Source of the DNA: Faecalibacillus faecis
GTDB lineage: Bacteria > Bacillota_I > Bacilli_A > Erysipelotrichales > Coprobacillaceae
NCBI RefSeq assembly: GCF_003024675.1
Contig: NZ_PYLP01000010.1
Span: 388 to 64,387 of the forward strand
Direction: 5' to 3'
Length of the DNA: 64,000 bases
Positions 56,392 to 64,000 of the stretch are shown here, piece by piece. Both the position numbers and the translations under genes were made by a program. The notes beneath the pieces are model-generated. The model worked only from the letters and a program-made list of their open reading frames with translations. It had not been told where the DNA came from and made no database searches. The number at the start of each line of letters is the position of its first letter. Position 1 is the stretch's first letter.

Positions 56392-56478
56392 ATGAGTACA
56401 CGTACAAAGAGAATTGTAATCATTTTAATCGCGTTAAGTATGATTATTCCTATATTTTCTTCCGTGTTCTTTTTATAG
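56392..56478 (+). CDS. Small membrane peptide of 28 residues
   Basis: Starts ATG with AAAGGGG upstream: basic MSTRTKRI and then one hydrophobic helix of about 20 residues to the stop TAG at 56476. Such tiny single-helix genes next to ftsH/hslO (compare DUF4044-like peptides) occur in Firmicutes, but I cannot place this one. It is too short for most automated calls. It ends ten bases before hslO, so the two are probably co-transcribed. Confidence 0.5.
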   Translation: MSTRTKRIVIILIALSMIIPIFSSVFFL

Positions 56479-56487
56479 AAAAGAAAG

Positions 56488-57357
56488 ATGAAAGATTATT
56501 TAGTAAGAGGATTAGTAAACAGTAAAAATTGCCGTGTTTTTGCTTGTCAAACAACAAATTTATTAGAAGAAGCAAGAAAAGATCATGACTTATGGCCTAC
56601 GGCTTCGGCGGCACTTGGAAGAATGATGTCAGCAACTTTGATGATGGCTGCTATGAATAAAAATAATGAAAAAATGACAGTCACAATTAATGGTGGAGGA
56701 CCTATTGGTACCATGATGGCAGTTACTTGTGGGGATGGTCATATTAAAGGATTTGTCGGAGATCCACATGTTCATTATACATATAATGATACAGGTCATT
56801 TAGCTGTTGGCGTTGCAGTAGGGACACAAGGAAGCTTACAAGTTATTAGAGATATGGGCTTAAAAGAACCGTTCTGTGGTACAGTCCCACTTCAAACAGG
56901 TGAAATTGGTGATGATTTTTCCTATTACTTTATGGCAAGTGAACAAACGCCATCGGTTGTATCTGTCGGTGTTTTAGTGGAAGAAACAAATGAAATTCTT
57001 GCTTCAGGAGGATTTATTATTCAATTACTTCCAGAAGCAACTGAAGAAGATATTACTTATATTGAAGAAAGAATGAAAGATTTCCCAGCAGTATCTTCAC
57101 TTATTAATGAAGGAAAAACACCAGAAGAAATATTAAAGATGTTATTTGAAGATGTAGAAATTACAGATCATCAAGATTTATTCTTTACTTGTGATTGTTC
57201 AAAAGACAAAATGTTAAATGCACTTTCAACAGTAGGTAAAGAAGAATTACAAAGCATGATTGATGAAGATCATGGTTGTGAAATTACTTGTCAATTCTGT
57301 AATACAAAATATAAATTTGATGAAGAAGAATTGCAAAAATTGATAAATCGTTTATAA
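56488..57357 (+). CDS. hslO: Redox-regulated chaperone Hsp33, 289 residues
   Basis: Protects against unfolding under oxidative stress. The zinc-binding C-terminal switch shows FTCDCSKDKM (CxC) and CQFCNTKY (CxxC), the pattern that forms disulfides when active. N-terminal domain: DYLVRGLVNSKNCRVFAC, GPIGTMMAVTCGDG, GVAVGTQGSLQVIRDMG. Length is normal. The ATG follows a weak AAAGAAAG binding site. Ends with a strong terminator. Confidence 0.95.
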   Translation: MKDYLVRGLVNSKNCRVFACQTTNLLEEARKDHDLWPTASAALGRMMSATLMMAAMNKNNEKMTVTINGGGPIGTMMAVTCGDGHIKGFVGDPHVHYTYNDTGHLAVGVAVGTQGSLQVIRDMGLKEPFCGTVPLQTGEIGDDFSYYFMASEQTPSVVSVGVLVEETNEILASGGFIIQLLPEATEEDITYIEERMKDFPAVSSLINEGKTPEEILKMLFEDVEITDHQDLFFTCDCSKDKMLNALSTVGKEELQSMIDEDHGCEITCQFCNTKYKFDEEELQKLINRL

Positions 57358-57382
57358 TCACATTGAAAAATGTGATTTTTTT
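57356..57382 (+). terminator. Intrinsic terminator after hslO
   Basis: AATCACATT, GAAA loop, AATGTGATT, T-run. Confidence 0.9.
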
Positions 57383-57392
57383 AAAAGAAAAC

Positions 57393-57422
57393 AAAAAATA
57401 AAGACAGATGTCTTTATTTTTT
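57393..57422. terminator. Bidirectional hairpin upstream of the dusB leader
   Basis: AAATAAAGACA pairs with TGTCTTTATTT around GA (apex A-GA-T), flanked by A-rich and T-rich runs; acts as a second terminator for hslO or as a barrier to readthrough. Confidence 0.6.
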
Positions 57423-57440
57423 AGGAAATCAACTCAATTG

Positions 57441-57500
57441 ATAGATAACTTATAACTATTTTTAGGGGAGGAAAATAGAGGGAACTTATAAGTTATCTAT
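57441..57500 (+). promoter_or_regulatory. Long inverted repeat before dusB with a GGGGAGG apical loop
   Basis: ATAGATAACTTATAA and its exact complement pair over 15 bases. Between them a second stem of seven (CTATTTT/AAAATAG) exposes the loop TAGGGGAGG. The whole sits about 35 bases before the true ribosome-binding site (GCGGAGG, 57534-57540) of dusB. The loop resembles a ribosome-binding sequence held in a hairpin. It may be a protein or RNA target in the leader, or an operator at the DNA level. No promoter is identified nearby. Confidence 0.5.
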
Positions 57501-57548
57501 ATACAGTATGTACAAAGAAAATAAAAATATACGCGGAGGACAAATAAT

Positions 57549-58523
57549 TTGAAAATAAGAGAGATTGAAATAAAAAACCCTGTCATTATGGCACCAATGG
57601 CAGGAATCACCAATATGGCTTTTCGTAAAATCGTGAAAGAATTTGGCGCAGGTCTTGTCTATTCGGAAATGGTAAGCGATAAAGCTATTTGTTATGGAAA
57701 TCAAAAGACAATTGAGATGTTACAAGTGGATGAAGGAGAACACCCTGTTAGTATCCAGTTATTTGGTGGAGAAGTAGAAAGTATGGTTGAAGCCGCTAAA
57801 TTCATTGATCAACATTCCAATTGCGATATTATTGATATTAACTGTGGCTGTCCTGTTAATAAAGTATTAAAGGCCAATGCGGGAAGCAAATTACTACAAA
57901 ATCCCCAACTGATTTATGATATTGTAAGTAATATTGTTAAAAATGTAAGTAAACCAGTAACAGTAAAGATTAGAAGTGGTTTTGATAAAGAACATATTAA
58001 TGCGGTAGAAGTTGCAAAACTTATTGAAAAAGCAGGAGCAAGTGCAATTGCTGTTCATGGAAGAACACGTTCACAAATGTATGAAGGAAAAGCTGATTGG
58101 TCGATCATTAAAGCTGTTAAAGAAGCAGTTTCTATTCCTGTTATTGGTAATGGGGACATTCGAAGCGTAGAAGATGCGAGAAGAATGCTTGAAGAAACAG
58201 GCTGTGATGCCATCATGATTGGACGTGCAGCGCTTGGAAATCCATGGCTTATTAAGCAAGTTGTTGAAAGTTTAGAACATGAAACAGACATTCTTGAACC
58301 AACGTATAAAGAAAAAATAGACTGGTGTTTAACTCATGCTAAAAGATTAATGTCTATTGAACCTGAACGTATTGCGATGTCACAAATGAGAGGACATGCA
58401 CCATGGTATATTAAAGGATTAAAAAATTCTTCAGCTGTTAAAAATGAACTTTCAAAAGTCAATACGTATGAAGAATTAGAAAAGATTCTTAAAGATTATG
58501 AACAATTGTTAGATACATTATAA
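57549..58523 (+). CDS. dusB: tRNA-dihydrouridine synthase DusB, 324 residues
   Basis: FMN-dependent reduction of uridines in t[18 protein letters not shown], the catalytic Cys in [27 protein letters not shown] and IPVIGNGDI are all present; the C-terminal tRNA-binding helices follow. Uses a TTG start with GCGGAGG eight bases before it; no better start is in frame. Same position as in the Bacillus spoIIE-tilS-hpt-ftsH-hslO-dusB region. Ends with a terminator. Confidence 0.93.
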   Translation: MKIREIEIKNPVIMAPMAGITNMAFRKIVKEFGAGLVYSEMVSDKAICYGNQKTIEMLQVDEGEHPVSIQLFGGEVESMVEAAKFIDQHSNCDIIDINCGCPVNKVLKANAGSKLLQNPQLIYDIVSNIVKNVSKPVTVKIRSGFDKEHINAVEVAKLIEKAGASAIAVHGRTRSQMYEGKADWSIIKAVKEAVSIPVIGNGDIRSVEDARRMLEETGCDAIMIGRAALGNPWLIKQVVESLEHETDILEPTYKEKIDWCLTHAKRLMSIEPERIAMSQMRGHAPWYIKGLKNSSAVKNELSKVNTYEELEKILKDYEQLLDTL

Positions 58524-58559
58524 AAAGCAACTAACTAGTAGGGAAACTAGAGCTTTTTA
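58522..58559 (+). terminator. Intrinsic terminator after dusB
   Basis: AAAAAGC and GCTTTTT enclose an inner stem CTAGT/ACTAG around AGGGAA; T-rich tail. Confidence 0.7.
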
Positions 58560-58577
58560 TGAACAAATAAAGGGAAA

Positions 58578-58605
58578 ATAAAAAAATGGAAAATTACTTT
58601 TCCAA
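58578..58605 (-). terminator. Minus-strand terminator after the TetR gene
   Basis: On the minus strand GGAAAA pairs with TTTTCC around GTAA, followed by an A and seven T; the hairpin overlaps the stop codon of the TetR gene. Confidence 0.7.
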
Positions 58606-59214
58606 TTTTTCATTAATTAATAAACGAATTGTTTTATAAAGATGTGGTTTAAATTCTTCAATAGGAAGAGGTTGCTTTTCTACAATGGAAGTAAAAACAG
58701 TAGAACTTACAAGTTCAATAATCATAAATAAAGTCATTTCAGGATATTCTAACGGAATATCCTTTTCTTTTACTTCATTAATAAATAATTCCTTAATTCC
58801 TAACTCTTCACTATCTAATAAATCTGTTAATTTTTCACTATAAAGTCCTAAAGAAAGATTTTTTTGAATAAACTTAAGAATATTAGGTCGTGCAATTAAA
58901 GCATCTATAATCGAATCAATAATAAAAATGATTTTATCATCTAAACGATCAAAATGATATTTATTGGCTTCTTTACACGCGTTTGAAAAAAATTCATGTG
59001 ATGTCTTTGCGAGCAAAACATCTTGTAATTCATATTTATCTTTAAAATAAAGATAAAACGTTCCTTTCGCAATGCCAGCATCGTGAACAATATCTTGAAT
59101 CGAAGTTTTTTTAATTCCTTTTTCAGAAAAAAGATGAAGAGCAGTACTTAACAATTTACGTTCTTTTTCTTGTTTATTATCATTTATTTTTGATTTTATC
59201 TCTTGGATTGCCAT
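58594..59214 (-). CDS. TetR-family repressor of the MMPL operon, 206 residues
   Basis: The ATG at 59214 has GGAAGTG nearby on the minus strand; 17 earlier codons in frame have no binding site. The helix-turn-helix is SEKGIKKTSIQDIVHDAGIAKGTFYLYF, preceded by the usual LLSTALHLF helix. The C-terminal 130 residues form the ligand-binding core, variable in this family. It diverges from the MMPL operon across three inverted repeats of one geometry, so it probably represses both itself and the transporter. Ligand unknown, perhaps a lipid or antimicrobial. Confidence 0.9.
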   Translation of the reverse strand: MAIQEIKSKINDNKQEKERKLLSTALHLFSEKGIKKTSIQDIVHDAGIAKGTFYLYFKDKYELQDVLLAKTSHEFFSNACKEANKYHFDRLDDKIIFIIDSIIDALIARPNILKFIQKNLSLGLYSEKLTDLLDSEELGIKELFINEVKEKDIPLEYPEMTLFMIIELVSSTVFTSIVEKQPLPIEEFKPHLYKTIRLLINEKLEK

Positions 59215-59292
59215 TTTAACACTTCCTTTAGCATTAATTGTATGTTCTTCAAAATAAAAAGTCAACGAAAGACAAAGAAATAATTGAATAAA

Positions 59293-59305
59293 TGACTTTT
59301 AGTCA
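59293..59305. promoter_or_regulatory. TetR operator copy 1 (degenerate)
   Basis: TGACT-TTT-AGTCA, five-three-five inverted repeat like the other two copies, and extended by flanking AAA/TTT to eight-base arms. It lies upstream of the -35 of the MMPL promoter, towards the TetR gene. Confidence 0.55.
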
Positions 59306-59313
59306 TTTATGTA

Positions 59314-59342
59314 TTGACCGTTGGTCACTTTAATGCTACTAT
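59314..59342 (+). promoter_or_regulatory. Promoter of the MMPL operon
   Basis: TTGACC (59314-59319), 17-bp spacer, TACTAT (59337-59342). The -35 lies inside operator copy 2, so repressor binding would exclude RNA polymerase. Confidence 0.8.
59315..59327. promoter_or_regulatory. TetR operator copy 2
   Basis: TGACC-GTT-GGTCA overlapping the -35 hexamer. Confidence 0.75.
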
Positions 59343-59348
59343 CATAAA

Positions 59349-59361
59349 TGACCGATGGTCA
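59349..59361. promoter_or_regulatory. TetR operator copy 3
   Basis: TGACC-GAT-GGTCA just downstream of the expected start of transcription and upstream of the AGGAGGAG binding site at 59366-59373. It differs from copy 2 at one central base. Confidence 0.75.
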
Positions 59362-59378
59362 CTTTAGGAGGAGAGAAT

Positions 59379-61466
59379 ATGAAAAAGCTAGGAGAAGCAA
59401 TAGGAAGATTTGTGGTAAAGCATAAACTTTTTATTGTTGTTGCATCATTACTTCTTTGTATTCCATCGATATTTGGATATCTTAATACAAAGATTAACTA
59501 TGATATTTTAGTTTATTTACCAAAAGATATTGAAACCATGAAAGGACAAGATATTCTTGCAGAAGATTTCGATATGGGTTCTTTTGCGATGTGTATTGTT
59601 GAAAATATGGATTCAAAAGATGTTTTAGATTTAGAGGATAAATATAAAGAAATTGATGGGGTTGTTAAAGTTATTTCAGCTAATGACCTTATTGGAACAA
59701 CAATTCCTCAAGAAATGTTGCCAAGTGAAGTAACAAAACAATATAAAAAAGGAAACAGTGAATTAATGCTGGTTACTTTTAAAGATAGTACGATTGCTAT
59801 TGATGCCATTGAAGAAATGCGTACACTTACCAGTGAAGAAGTTGTTAAAATTGGCGGGATGTCTGCTTCTACTTTAGATACAAGTATCGTAGCCGAGAGT
59901 GAAATCATTACGTATGTTTTAGTAGCTGTTGCTTTGGTTTTGCTTGTTTTAATGATTTTATTAGATTCTTATGTTGTACCATTTTTATTACTAGGAAATA
60001 TTGGACTTGCGATTCTTTATAATATGGGAACAAATGTTTTTATTGGTGAAATTTCTTATATTACAAAAGCGATTGCTGCTGTTTTACAGCTTGGGGTAAC
60101 TACAGATTTTTCAATTTTCTTATATCATAAATATGAACAAGCAAAAGAAAAAGTAAAAACAAACAATGAAGCGATGACACTTGCTATTGGGGATACACTT
60201 GTTTCTATTGCAGGAAGTTCATTAACAACCATTGCAGGTTTTTTAGCACTATGTACAATGCAACTTACTTTAGGGTTTGACATAGGAGTTGTTATGGCCA
60301 AAGGTGTATTCATTGGGGTACTTTCAACTATTACGATTTTCCCAGCATTTTTATTAGTATTTGATAAAAGTGTTTTCAAAACAAAACATAACCCATTAAT
60401 TCCATCTTTTAATACAATTAAAGGATTTGTAGTTAAACATTATAAAATTATTTTAGTAGTGGTATTAGTGATTGTTTACCCTGCTTTTTATGGAAATAAT
60501 CATGTAAAAAGTTATTACAATCTAACAAAAGATTTACCACAAGATTTAAAAAGCTGTGTTGCTAATAGTAAATTAAGTGATGACTTTGATTTAGTTGCTT
60601 CACAAGTTATTTTAGTTAATAAAAATCTTAAAGATAATGATTTAAATAAAATGGTTGATGAAATTGAAAAGATTGATTCAATTAATCTTGTATTATCACC
60701 TTCACAACTTGATAATCTAGGAATTCCAGATGAAATGATTCCTAGTGATGTTAAAGATATTTTTGAAAGTGATCGTTATAAAATGATTTTTGTCAATTCA
60801 ACAAATGAAATAGCGACAGATGAATTAAATAAAGTCATTGATCAAATTGAAAAAGTCATCAAAAAATATGATAAAAATGCTATAATGGCCGGGGAAGGTC
60901 CTTGCATGAAGGATTTGGTTAATATTGCAGATGAAGACTTTAAAAACGTAAGTATTGCCTCAATTGGTATTATTTTCATTATTATGTTATTTGTCTTAAA
61001 ATCAATTTCATTACCAATACTCCTTGTATCTGGTATTGAACTTGCTATCCTTATTAATATGGCAATCAGCTATTATACAGGGGATGTCTTACCATTTGTA
61101 GCTTCTATTGTGATTGGAACAATTCAATTAGGTGCAACAATTGATTATGCCATCTTACTTACAACAAAATATTTAGAAAAGCGCTCAAGTGGTTTAGAAA
61201 AAATACCAGCTATGGACCATGCAATTTCTATTTCAGCGAGCTCAATCTTTGTTTCAGGAATGTCATTTTTTGCAGCAACGTTTGGCGTAGGTATGATTTC
61301 TAAATTAAATATGATTGGTTCGTTATGTAATCTTATGTCACGAGGAGCACTTATTTCAATGATGATTGTTATTTGTGTAATACCAGCCATCTTACTTGTC
61401 TTTGATAAAGTCATCATTTGCACAACAGTTGGTTTAAAAAAGCTTAATGTAAAAGGGGAATGCTAG
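59379..61466 (+). CDS. MMPL/RND-family membrane transporter, 695 residues
   Basis: Two similar halves, each with a membrane helix, an outside domain and five further helices: the MMPL (mycobacterial membrane protein large) layout. The N-terminal helix (LFIVVASLLLCIPSIFGYL) is followed by an ectodomain from ~residue 40 to 190, then the helices including FSIFLYHKYEQAKE; the second half repeats this with FVVKHYKIILVVVLVIVYPAF and ends with the helices up to LLVFDKVIICTTVGLKK. Moves lipids or hydrophobic compounds out of the cell by proton drive in relatives. ATG at 59379 with AGGAGGAG upstream. Followed by a YhgE-like gene after one base. Confidence 0.88.
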   Translation: MKKLGEAIGRFVVKHKLFIVVASLLLCIPSIFGYLNTKINYDILVYLPKDIETMKGQDILAEDFDMGSFAMCIVENMDSKDVLDLEDKYKEIDGVVKVISANDLIGTTIPQEMLPSEVTKQYKKGNSELMLVTFKDSTIAIDAIEEMRTLTSEEVVKIGGMSASTLDTSIVAESEIITYVLVAVALVLLVLMILLDSYVVPFLLLGNIGLAILYNMGTNVFIGEISYITKAIAAVLQLGVTTDFSIFLYHKYEQAKEKVKTNNEAMTLAIGDTLVSIAGSSLTTIAGFLALCTMQLTLGFDIGVVMAKGVFIGVLSTITIFPAFLLVFDKSVFKTKHNPLIPSFNTIKGFVVKHYKIILVVVLVIVYPAFYGNNHVKSYYNLTKDLPQDLKSCVANSKLSDDFDLVASQVILVNKNLKDNDLNKMVDEIEKIDSINLVLSPSQLDNLGIPDEMIPSDVKDIFESDRYKMIFVNSTNEIATDELNKVIDQIEKVIKKYDKNAIMAGEGPCMKDLVNIADEDFKNVSIASIGIIFIIMLFVLKSISLPILLVSGIELAILINMAISYYTGDVLPFVASIVIGTIQLGATIDYAILLTTKYLEKRSSGLEKIPAMDHAISISASSIFVSGMSFFAATFGVGMISKLNMIGSLCNLMSRGALISMMIVICVIPAILLVFDKVIICTTVGLKKLNVKGEC

Positions 61467-61467
61467 T

Positions 61468-63039
61468 ATGAAAAAAACAAAATTAATCACATCTTTAACA
61501 GTTGCATCGGCTTTAGTTATGGGTTCAGTTGTTCCTGCCTTTGCGTATTCAAAAGAAGAAACAGTCTATATAAAATTAAAAACAAATGGTACAGAAAAAA
61601 CAACGGTTGTTTCACAACATCTTATTAATGACCAAAAAGAAACAATACTTGAAGATCAAACAACACTAACTAATGTTAAAAATATGAATGGAAAAGAAAC
61701 ATTCAAACAAAACGGAGAAACCATTACTTGGCAAACAAGTGATGGACAAGATATTTATTACCAAGGGAAAACGAAAGCATCCTTACCAATCTCAATGAAA
61801 GTAACTTATAAATTAGATGGTCAAAAAATGAAGCTTAAAGAAATGCTTGGTAAAAAAGGAAAAGTAGAAATCAAGATTGATTATACAAATAATGAAACAA
61901 AAACAGTGGATGGTAAAGAACTTTATGTGCCTTTTGTTGTGACTACAGGAACAATGCTTCCAACCAACAATGCTTCTAATGTTGAAGTTACAAATGGAAA
62001 AGTCATCAGTAATGGCTCATCAAATATTATCATGGCGATTGCAGCACCAGGTTTATCAAAAAACTACAATAATAATAAAGATTTAGAAAAATTTAATTCA
62101 GTTACAATTAAATATGATACAACAAAATTTAAATTAAATAGTTTAATGTCTGTTGCTACACCATCTTTATTATCAGATACAGATATTAACTTTGATGATA
62201 TGAATGAAATTTATGATAATGTGGATACTTTAAATAGTTCATTTAATCGAATTATTTCAGGAGGCCAAGCCTTACAATCAGGATTAAAACAATATGCTTC
62301 AAAATATAATGAATTCGATCAAGGGATTGGTTCTTTAAAAACAGGTGTTACAGCAACACTTACAGGATCACAAAGTTTATCAGCAGGAATTGAAAAAATT
62401 ACAAGTGGTTTAACACAGCTTGATAGCCAAAGTGCTACATTAGTAGCGGGAGCAAAACAAGTTTTTGATACTTTATTAAATACGGCTCAAATTCAAATCA
62501 ATAATCAACTTGCTGCTTATAATATCAGTATCGCTTTAACCACAGATAATTATCAAGAAGTATTAAAAGGTCTTATGGCTCAACTTCCAGCACAAGCAAG
62601 TTCTTCAATTCAAAGTGCTTTAGATCAATTAAATGCGTATAATCAATTTTATCAAGGTTTACAAAGTTATACAGCAGGTGTTGCAGCACTTAAAGAAGGT
62701 TCACAAAGTGCTTTAGATGGATCAAAACAATTAACAGAAGGAATTGATGCGGTTGAAAGTGGAAGTGAATCTCTTGCAAATGCAAGTAGTCAATTAAAAG
62801 ATGCAAATAAACAACTTGCAAGTGGTAGTGATGCTCTTGTTGAAGGATTGACTCTATTTAAAAGTAAAGGTTTAGATAAGATTTCTGATGTTTTAAATAA
62901 TACAGTTAAAAAAGATGTTAAAACAACAAAAAAAATAATGGATCTTGCCAATGATTATAAAACACTTACTGGTTCAAAAGAAGGTGTCGAAGCAAGTACA
63001 AAATTTATCATGATTATCGATTCAAAGTCTAAAAAATAA
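61468..63039 (+). CDS. Secreted YhgE/Pip-like protein, 523 residues
   Basis: Signal peptide MKKTKLITSLTVASALVM with cleavage near PAFA-YS, so the product is exported. Residues 30-240 form a beta-rich N-terminal domain; from about residue 260 on come the coiled repeats of YhgE-like proteins (ISGGQALQSGLKQYASK, LTGSQSLSAGIEKITSGL, SALDGSKQLTEGIDAVESG, ASSQLKDANKQLASGSDAL), with the L-x-x-G period. Unlike YhgE itself there is no C-terminal membrane domain. Overlaps the MMPL transcription unit by one-base spacing (TAGT-ATG), so it is probably its periplasmic-like or wall-space partner that works with the pump. Binding site GGGG in the MMPL end. Confidence 0.75.
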   Translation: MKKTKLITSLTVASALVMGSVVPAFAYSKEETVYIKLKTNGTEKTTVVSQHLINDQKETILEDQTTLTNVKNMNGKETFKQNGETITWQTSDGQDIYYQGKTKASLPISMKVTYKLDGQKMKLKEMLGKKGKVEIKIDYTNNETKTVDGKELYVPFVVTTGTMLPTNNASNVEVTNGKVISNGSSNIIMAIAAPGLSKNYNNNKDLEKFNSVTIKYDTTKFKLNSLMSVATPSLLSDTDINFDDMNEIYDNVDTLNSSFNRIISGGQALQSGLKQYASKYNEFDQGIGSLKTGVTATLTGSQSLSAGIEKITSGLTQLDSQSATLVAGAKQVFDTLLNTAQIQINNQLAAYNISIALTTDNYQEVLKGLMAQLPAQASSSIQSALDQLNAYNQFYQGLQSYTAGVAALKEGSQSALDGSKQLTEGIDAVESGSESLANASSQLKDANKQLASGSDALVEGLTLFKSKGLDKISDVLNNTVKKDVKTTKKIMDLANDYKTLTGSKEGVEASTKFIMIIDSKSKK

Positions 63040-63052
63040 ATCATATTTTTAC

Positions 63053-63097
63053 AAAAAAGGAGAAAGTAATAAATTTTTATACATTTCTCCTTTTTTT
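63053..63097 (+). terminator. Intrinsic terminator after the MMPL operon
   Basis: AAAAAAGGAGAAA pairs with TTTCTCCTTTTTT around a long A+T loop; seven T end it. Confidence 0.85.
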
Positions 63098-63143
63098 GTT
63101 AAGAAAAGTCTTGATTATATGCGGTTTTTTTTAAGAAAAAACC

Positions 63144-63171
63144 TTTACAAAAAAAATATTTGGTATAGAAT
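63144..63171 (+). promoter_or_regulatory. Candidate promoter of the DUF6465-like gene
   Basis: TTTACA (63144-63149), 16-bp spacer, TAGAAT (63166-63171). Transcription would begin near 63178, right at the AAGGAGG at 63179-63185, which gives the mRNA an odd leader. Confidence 0.5.
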
Positions 63172-63216
63172 ACTTAACAAGGAGGAAGTAGAAACTTAGG
63201 TTTTGAAGTTATCAAA

Positions 63217-63597
63217 ATGAAAACAATGCTCGAAGTACAATACCAAGAAAAAAATGTTAAAAATGGTGATTTAGATAAATATGTTAAAGAAACTTTAAAA
63301 GAACAAGGTGTTAAATCAACTGAGGTTGATACTTTAAATATTTATTATTTACCAGAAACAGCTAAAGTATTCTTTGTAGCTATTAAAAAAGATGGTTCTG
63401 AATTTAAAGGTGAATTAGATGTTAATGCAATGCCTGAATATCCAGAAGTTGTTAAAAAAACAGCCGTAAAAAAAGCACCAGTTAAAAAATCTGTAGCTAA
63501 ACCAGCTGAAAAAGCAGTTGTTGCTAAAGAAGAAAAACCAGTTGTAGCTGCTAAACCAGCCACAAAAAAAGCACCAGTTAAAAAAACTAGAAAATAA
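63217..63597 (+). CDS. DUF6465-like protein with a histone-H1-like tail, 126 residues
   Basis: The N-terminal domain (MLEVQYQEKNVKNGDLDKYV, VDTLNIYYLPETAKVFFVAIKKDGSE) is the small alpha-beta domain of DUF6465 proteins. The last 50 residues are almost pure K, A, P and V (VKKTAVKKAPVKKS and KKAPVKKTRK), like the tails of eukaryotic H1 and bacterial Lys/Ala-rich nucleoid proteins, so nucleic-acid binding is a fair guess. The good ribosome-binding site AAGGAGG is 31 bases upstream of the ATG, far beyond normal; no other in-frame ATG, GTG or TTG lies between. A terminator follows. Confidence 0.7.
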   Translation: MKTMLEVQYQEKNVKNGDLDKYVKETLKEQGVKSTEVDTLNIYYLPETAKVFFVAIKKDGSEFKGELDVNAMPEYPEVVKKTAVKKAPVKKSVAKPAEKAVVAKEEKPVVAAKPATKKAPVKKTRK

Positions 63598-63612
63598 GAA
63601 ATTGATTGGTTC

Positions 63613-63638
63613 GTCTTGTAGAAATACAAGGCTTTTTT
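63613..63638 (+). terminator. Intrinsic terminator after the DUF6465-like gene
   Basis: GTCTTGTA, GAAA loop, TACAAGGC (one T-G), six T. Confidence 0.8.
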
Positions 63639-63712
63639 ATTTCTTAATTTTGGAAATCAATAGTTTGTTTTGGTTGAAAGGATTATTGTATTTTTGAAAG
63701 GTAGGAATGAAT

Positions 63713-64000
63713 ATGAAAAAAGTTGCAGTGATTATTGCTCCAGGATTTGAAGAAGGAGAAGCATTAACGATTGTAGATATTTTAAGAAGAGGTCAAATCC
63801 AATGTGATACCATTGGCTTTGAAAAAGAAGTTCAAGGAGGACATGAAATTGTCTTACGATGTGATTTTCTTTTAGATGAATCATTACTTGATTATGATAT
63901 GGTTGTTTTACCAGGAGGTTATGATGGAATTGAAGCGATGAAGGAAAATAAACAGTTTCTTTCATTTCTTCAATCAATGAATAAAGATCATAAATATATT
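63713..64000 (+). CDS. DJ-1/PfpI-family protein, N-terminal part, runs off the window
   Basis: MKKVAVIIAPGFEEGEALTI is the family opening, with the conserved glutamate at the second E of FEEGEA; the DYDMVVLPGGYDGIEAM segment is the DJ-1 beta strand and loop. The catalytic Cys nucleophile would lie just beyond the last base. Members are glyoxalase-like, chaperone or peptidase-like stress enzymes. A second ATG two codons earlier (63707) is closer to the AGGTAGG binding site and could be the start instead. Confidence 0.85.
   Translation, partial: MKKVAVIIAPGFEEGEALTIVDILRRGQIQCDTIGFEKEVQGGHEIVLRCDFLLDESLLDYDMVVLPGGYDGIEAMKENKQFLSFLQSMNKDHKYI

Overview
The window is low-G+C Firmicutes chromosome. 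The housekeeping proteins, a low-G+C codon bias and the gene order point to an anaerobic gut member of the Erysipelotrichia (Coprobacillaceae/Erysipelotrichaceae); this placement is inference from protein style and gene content, with no 16S or database support. The anaerobic signature is direct: superoxide reductase (desulfoferrodoxin), an anaerobic ribonucleotide reductase activase and two GH1 glycosidases of the phospho-beta-glucosidase kind. A SpoIIE-type phosphatase suggests sporulation or a relic of it. Several gene blocks (rpsF-ssb-rpsR, parA-parB, gdpP-rplI-dnaB, spoIIE-tilS-hpt-ftsH-hslO-dusB) lie on either side of oriC in Bacillus, so this is probably origin-proximal DNA, although no DnaA-box cluster or parS site was seen.

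Left part (1-31.4 kb), accessory and partly decaying: the 5' end of an IS transposase on the minus strand; a single 20.4-kb gene for a secreted 6806-residue surface protein ending in nine SdrD-B-like repeats, a non-canonical anchor motif and a membrane segment; a membrane-anchored solute-binding-protein-like gene; a GH1 glycosidase behind a pair of matching operator-like palindromes; two tandem HAD phosphatase genes that both carry lesions; an orphan PD-(D/E)XK nuclease; a divergent pair (nucleotidyltransferase / ispD) sharing a perfect 29-bp palindrome; the rpsF-ssb-rpsR operon with a structured leader; and a broken small gene.

Middle (31.4-49.9 kb): a DUF1963 protein, superoxide reductase, a permuted-papain-like protein, nrdG, the phosphatidylethanolamine pair pssA-psd joined to parA-parB, an aldo/keto reductase with a long hairpin at its ribosome-binding site, a second GH1 enzyme, the gdpP-rplI-dnaB-tdk cluster, a PadR-DUF2812 pair with a clear operator, a YoaK-like membrane protein and prfA-prmC-GNAT.

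Right part (49.9-64 kb): a G+C-rich, terminator-ended structured RNA of about 200 nt that I cannot assign to a known class; spoIIE-tilS-hpt-ftsH; a 28-residue membrane peptide gene; hslO; dusB behind a long inverted repeat; a TetR regulator divergent from an MMPL transporter / YhgE-like secreted protein operon with three operators of the same geometry; a DUF6465-like protein with a histone-H1-like tail; and the start of a DJ-1/PfpI gene. The best candidates for undescribed biology are the unassigned structured RNA, the giant adhesin, the dusB leader hairpin and the palindromes upstream of ispD, the aldo/keto reductase and the first GH1 gene.
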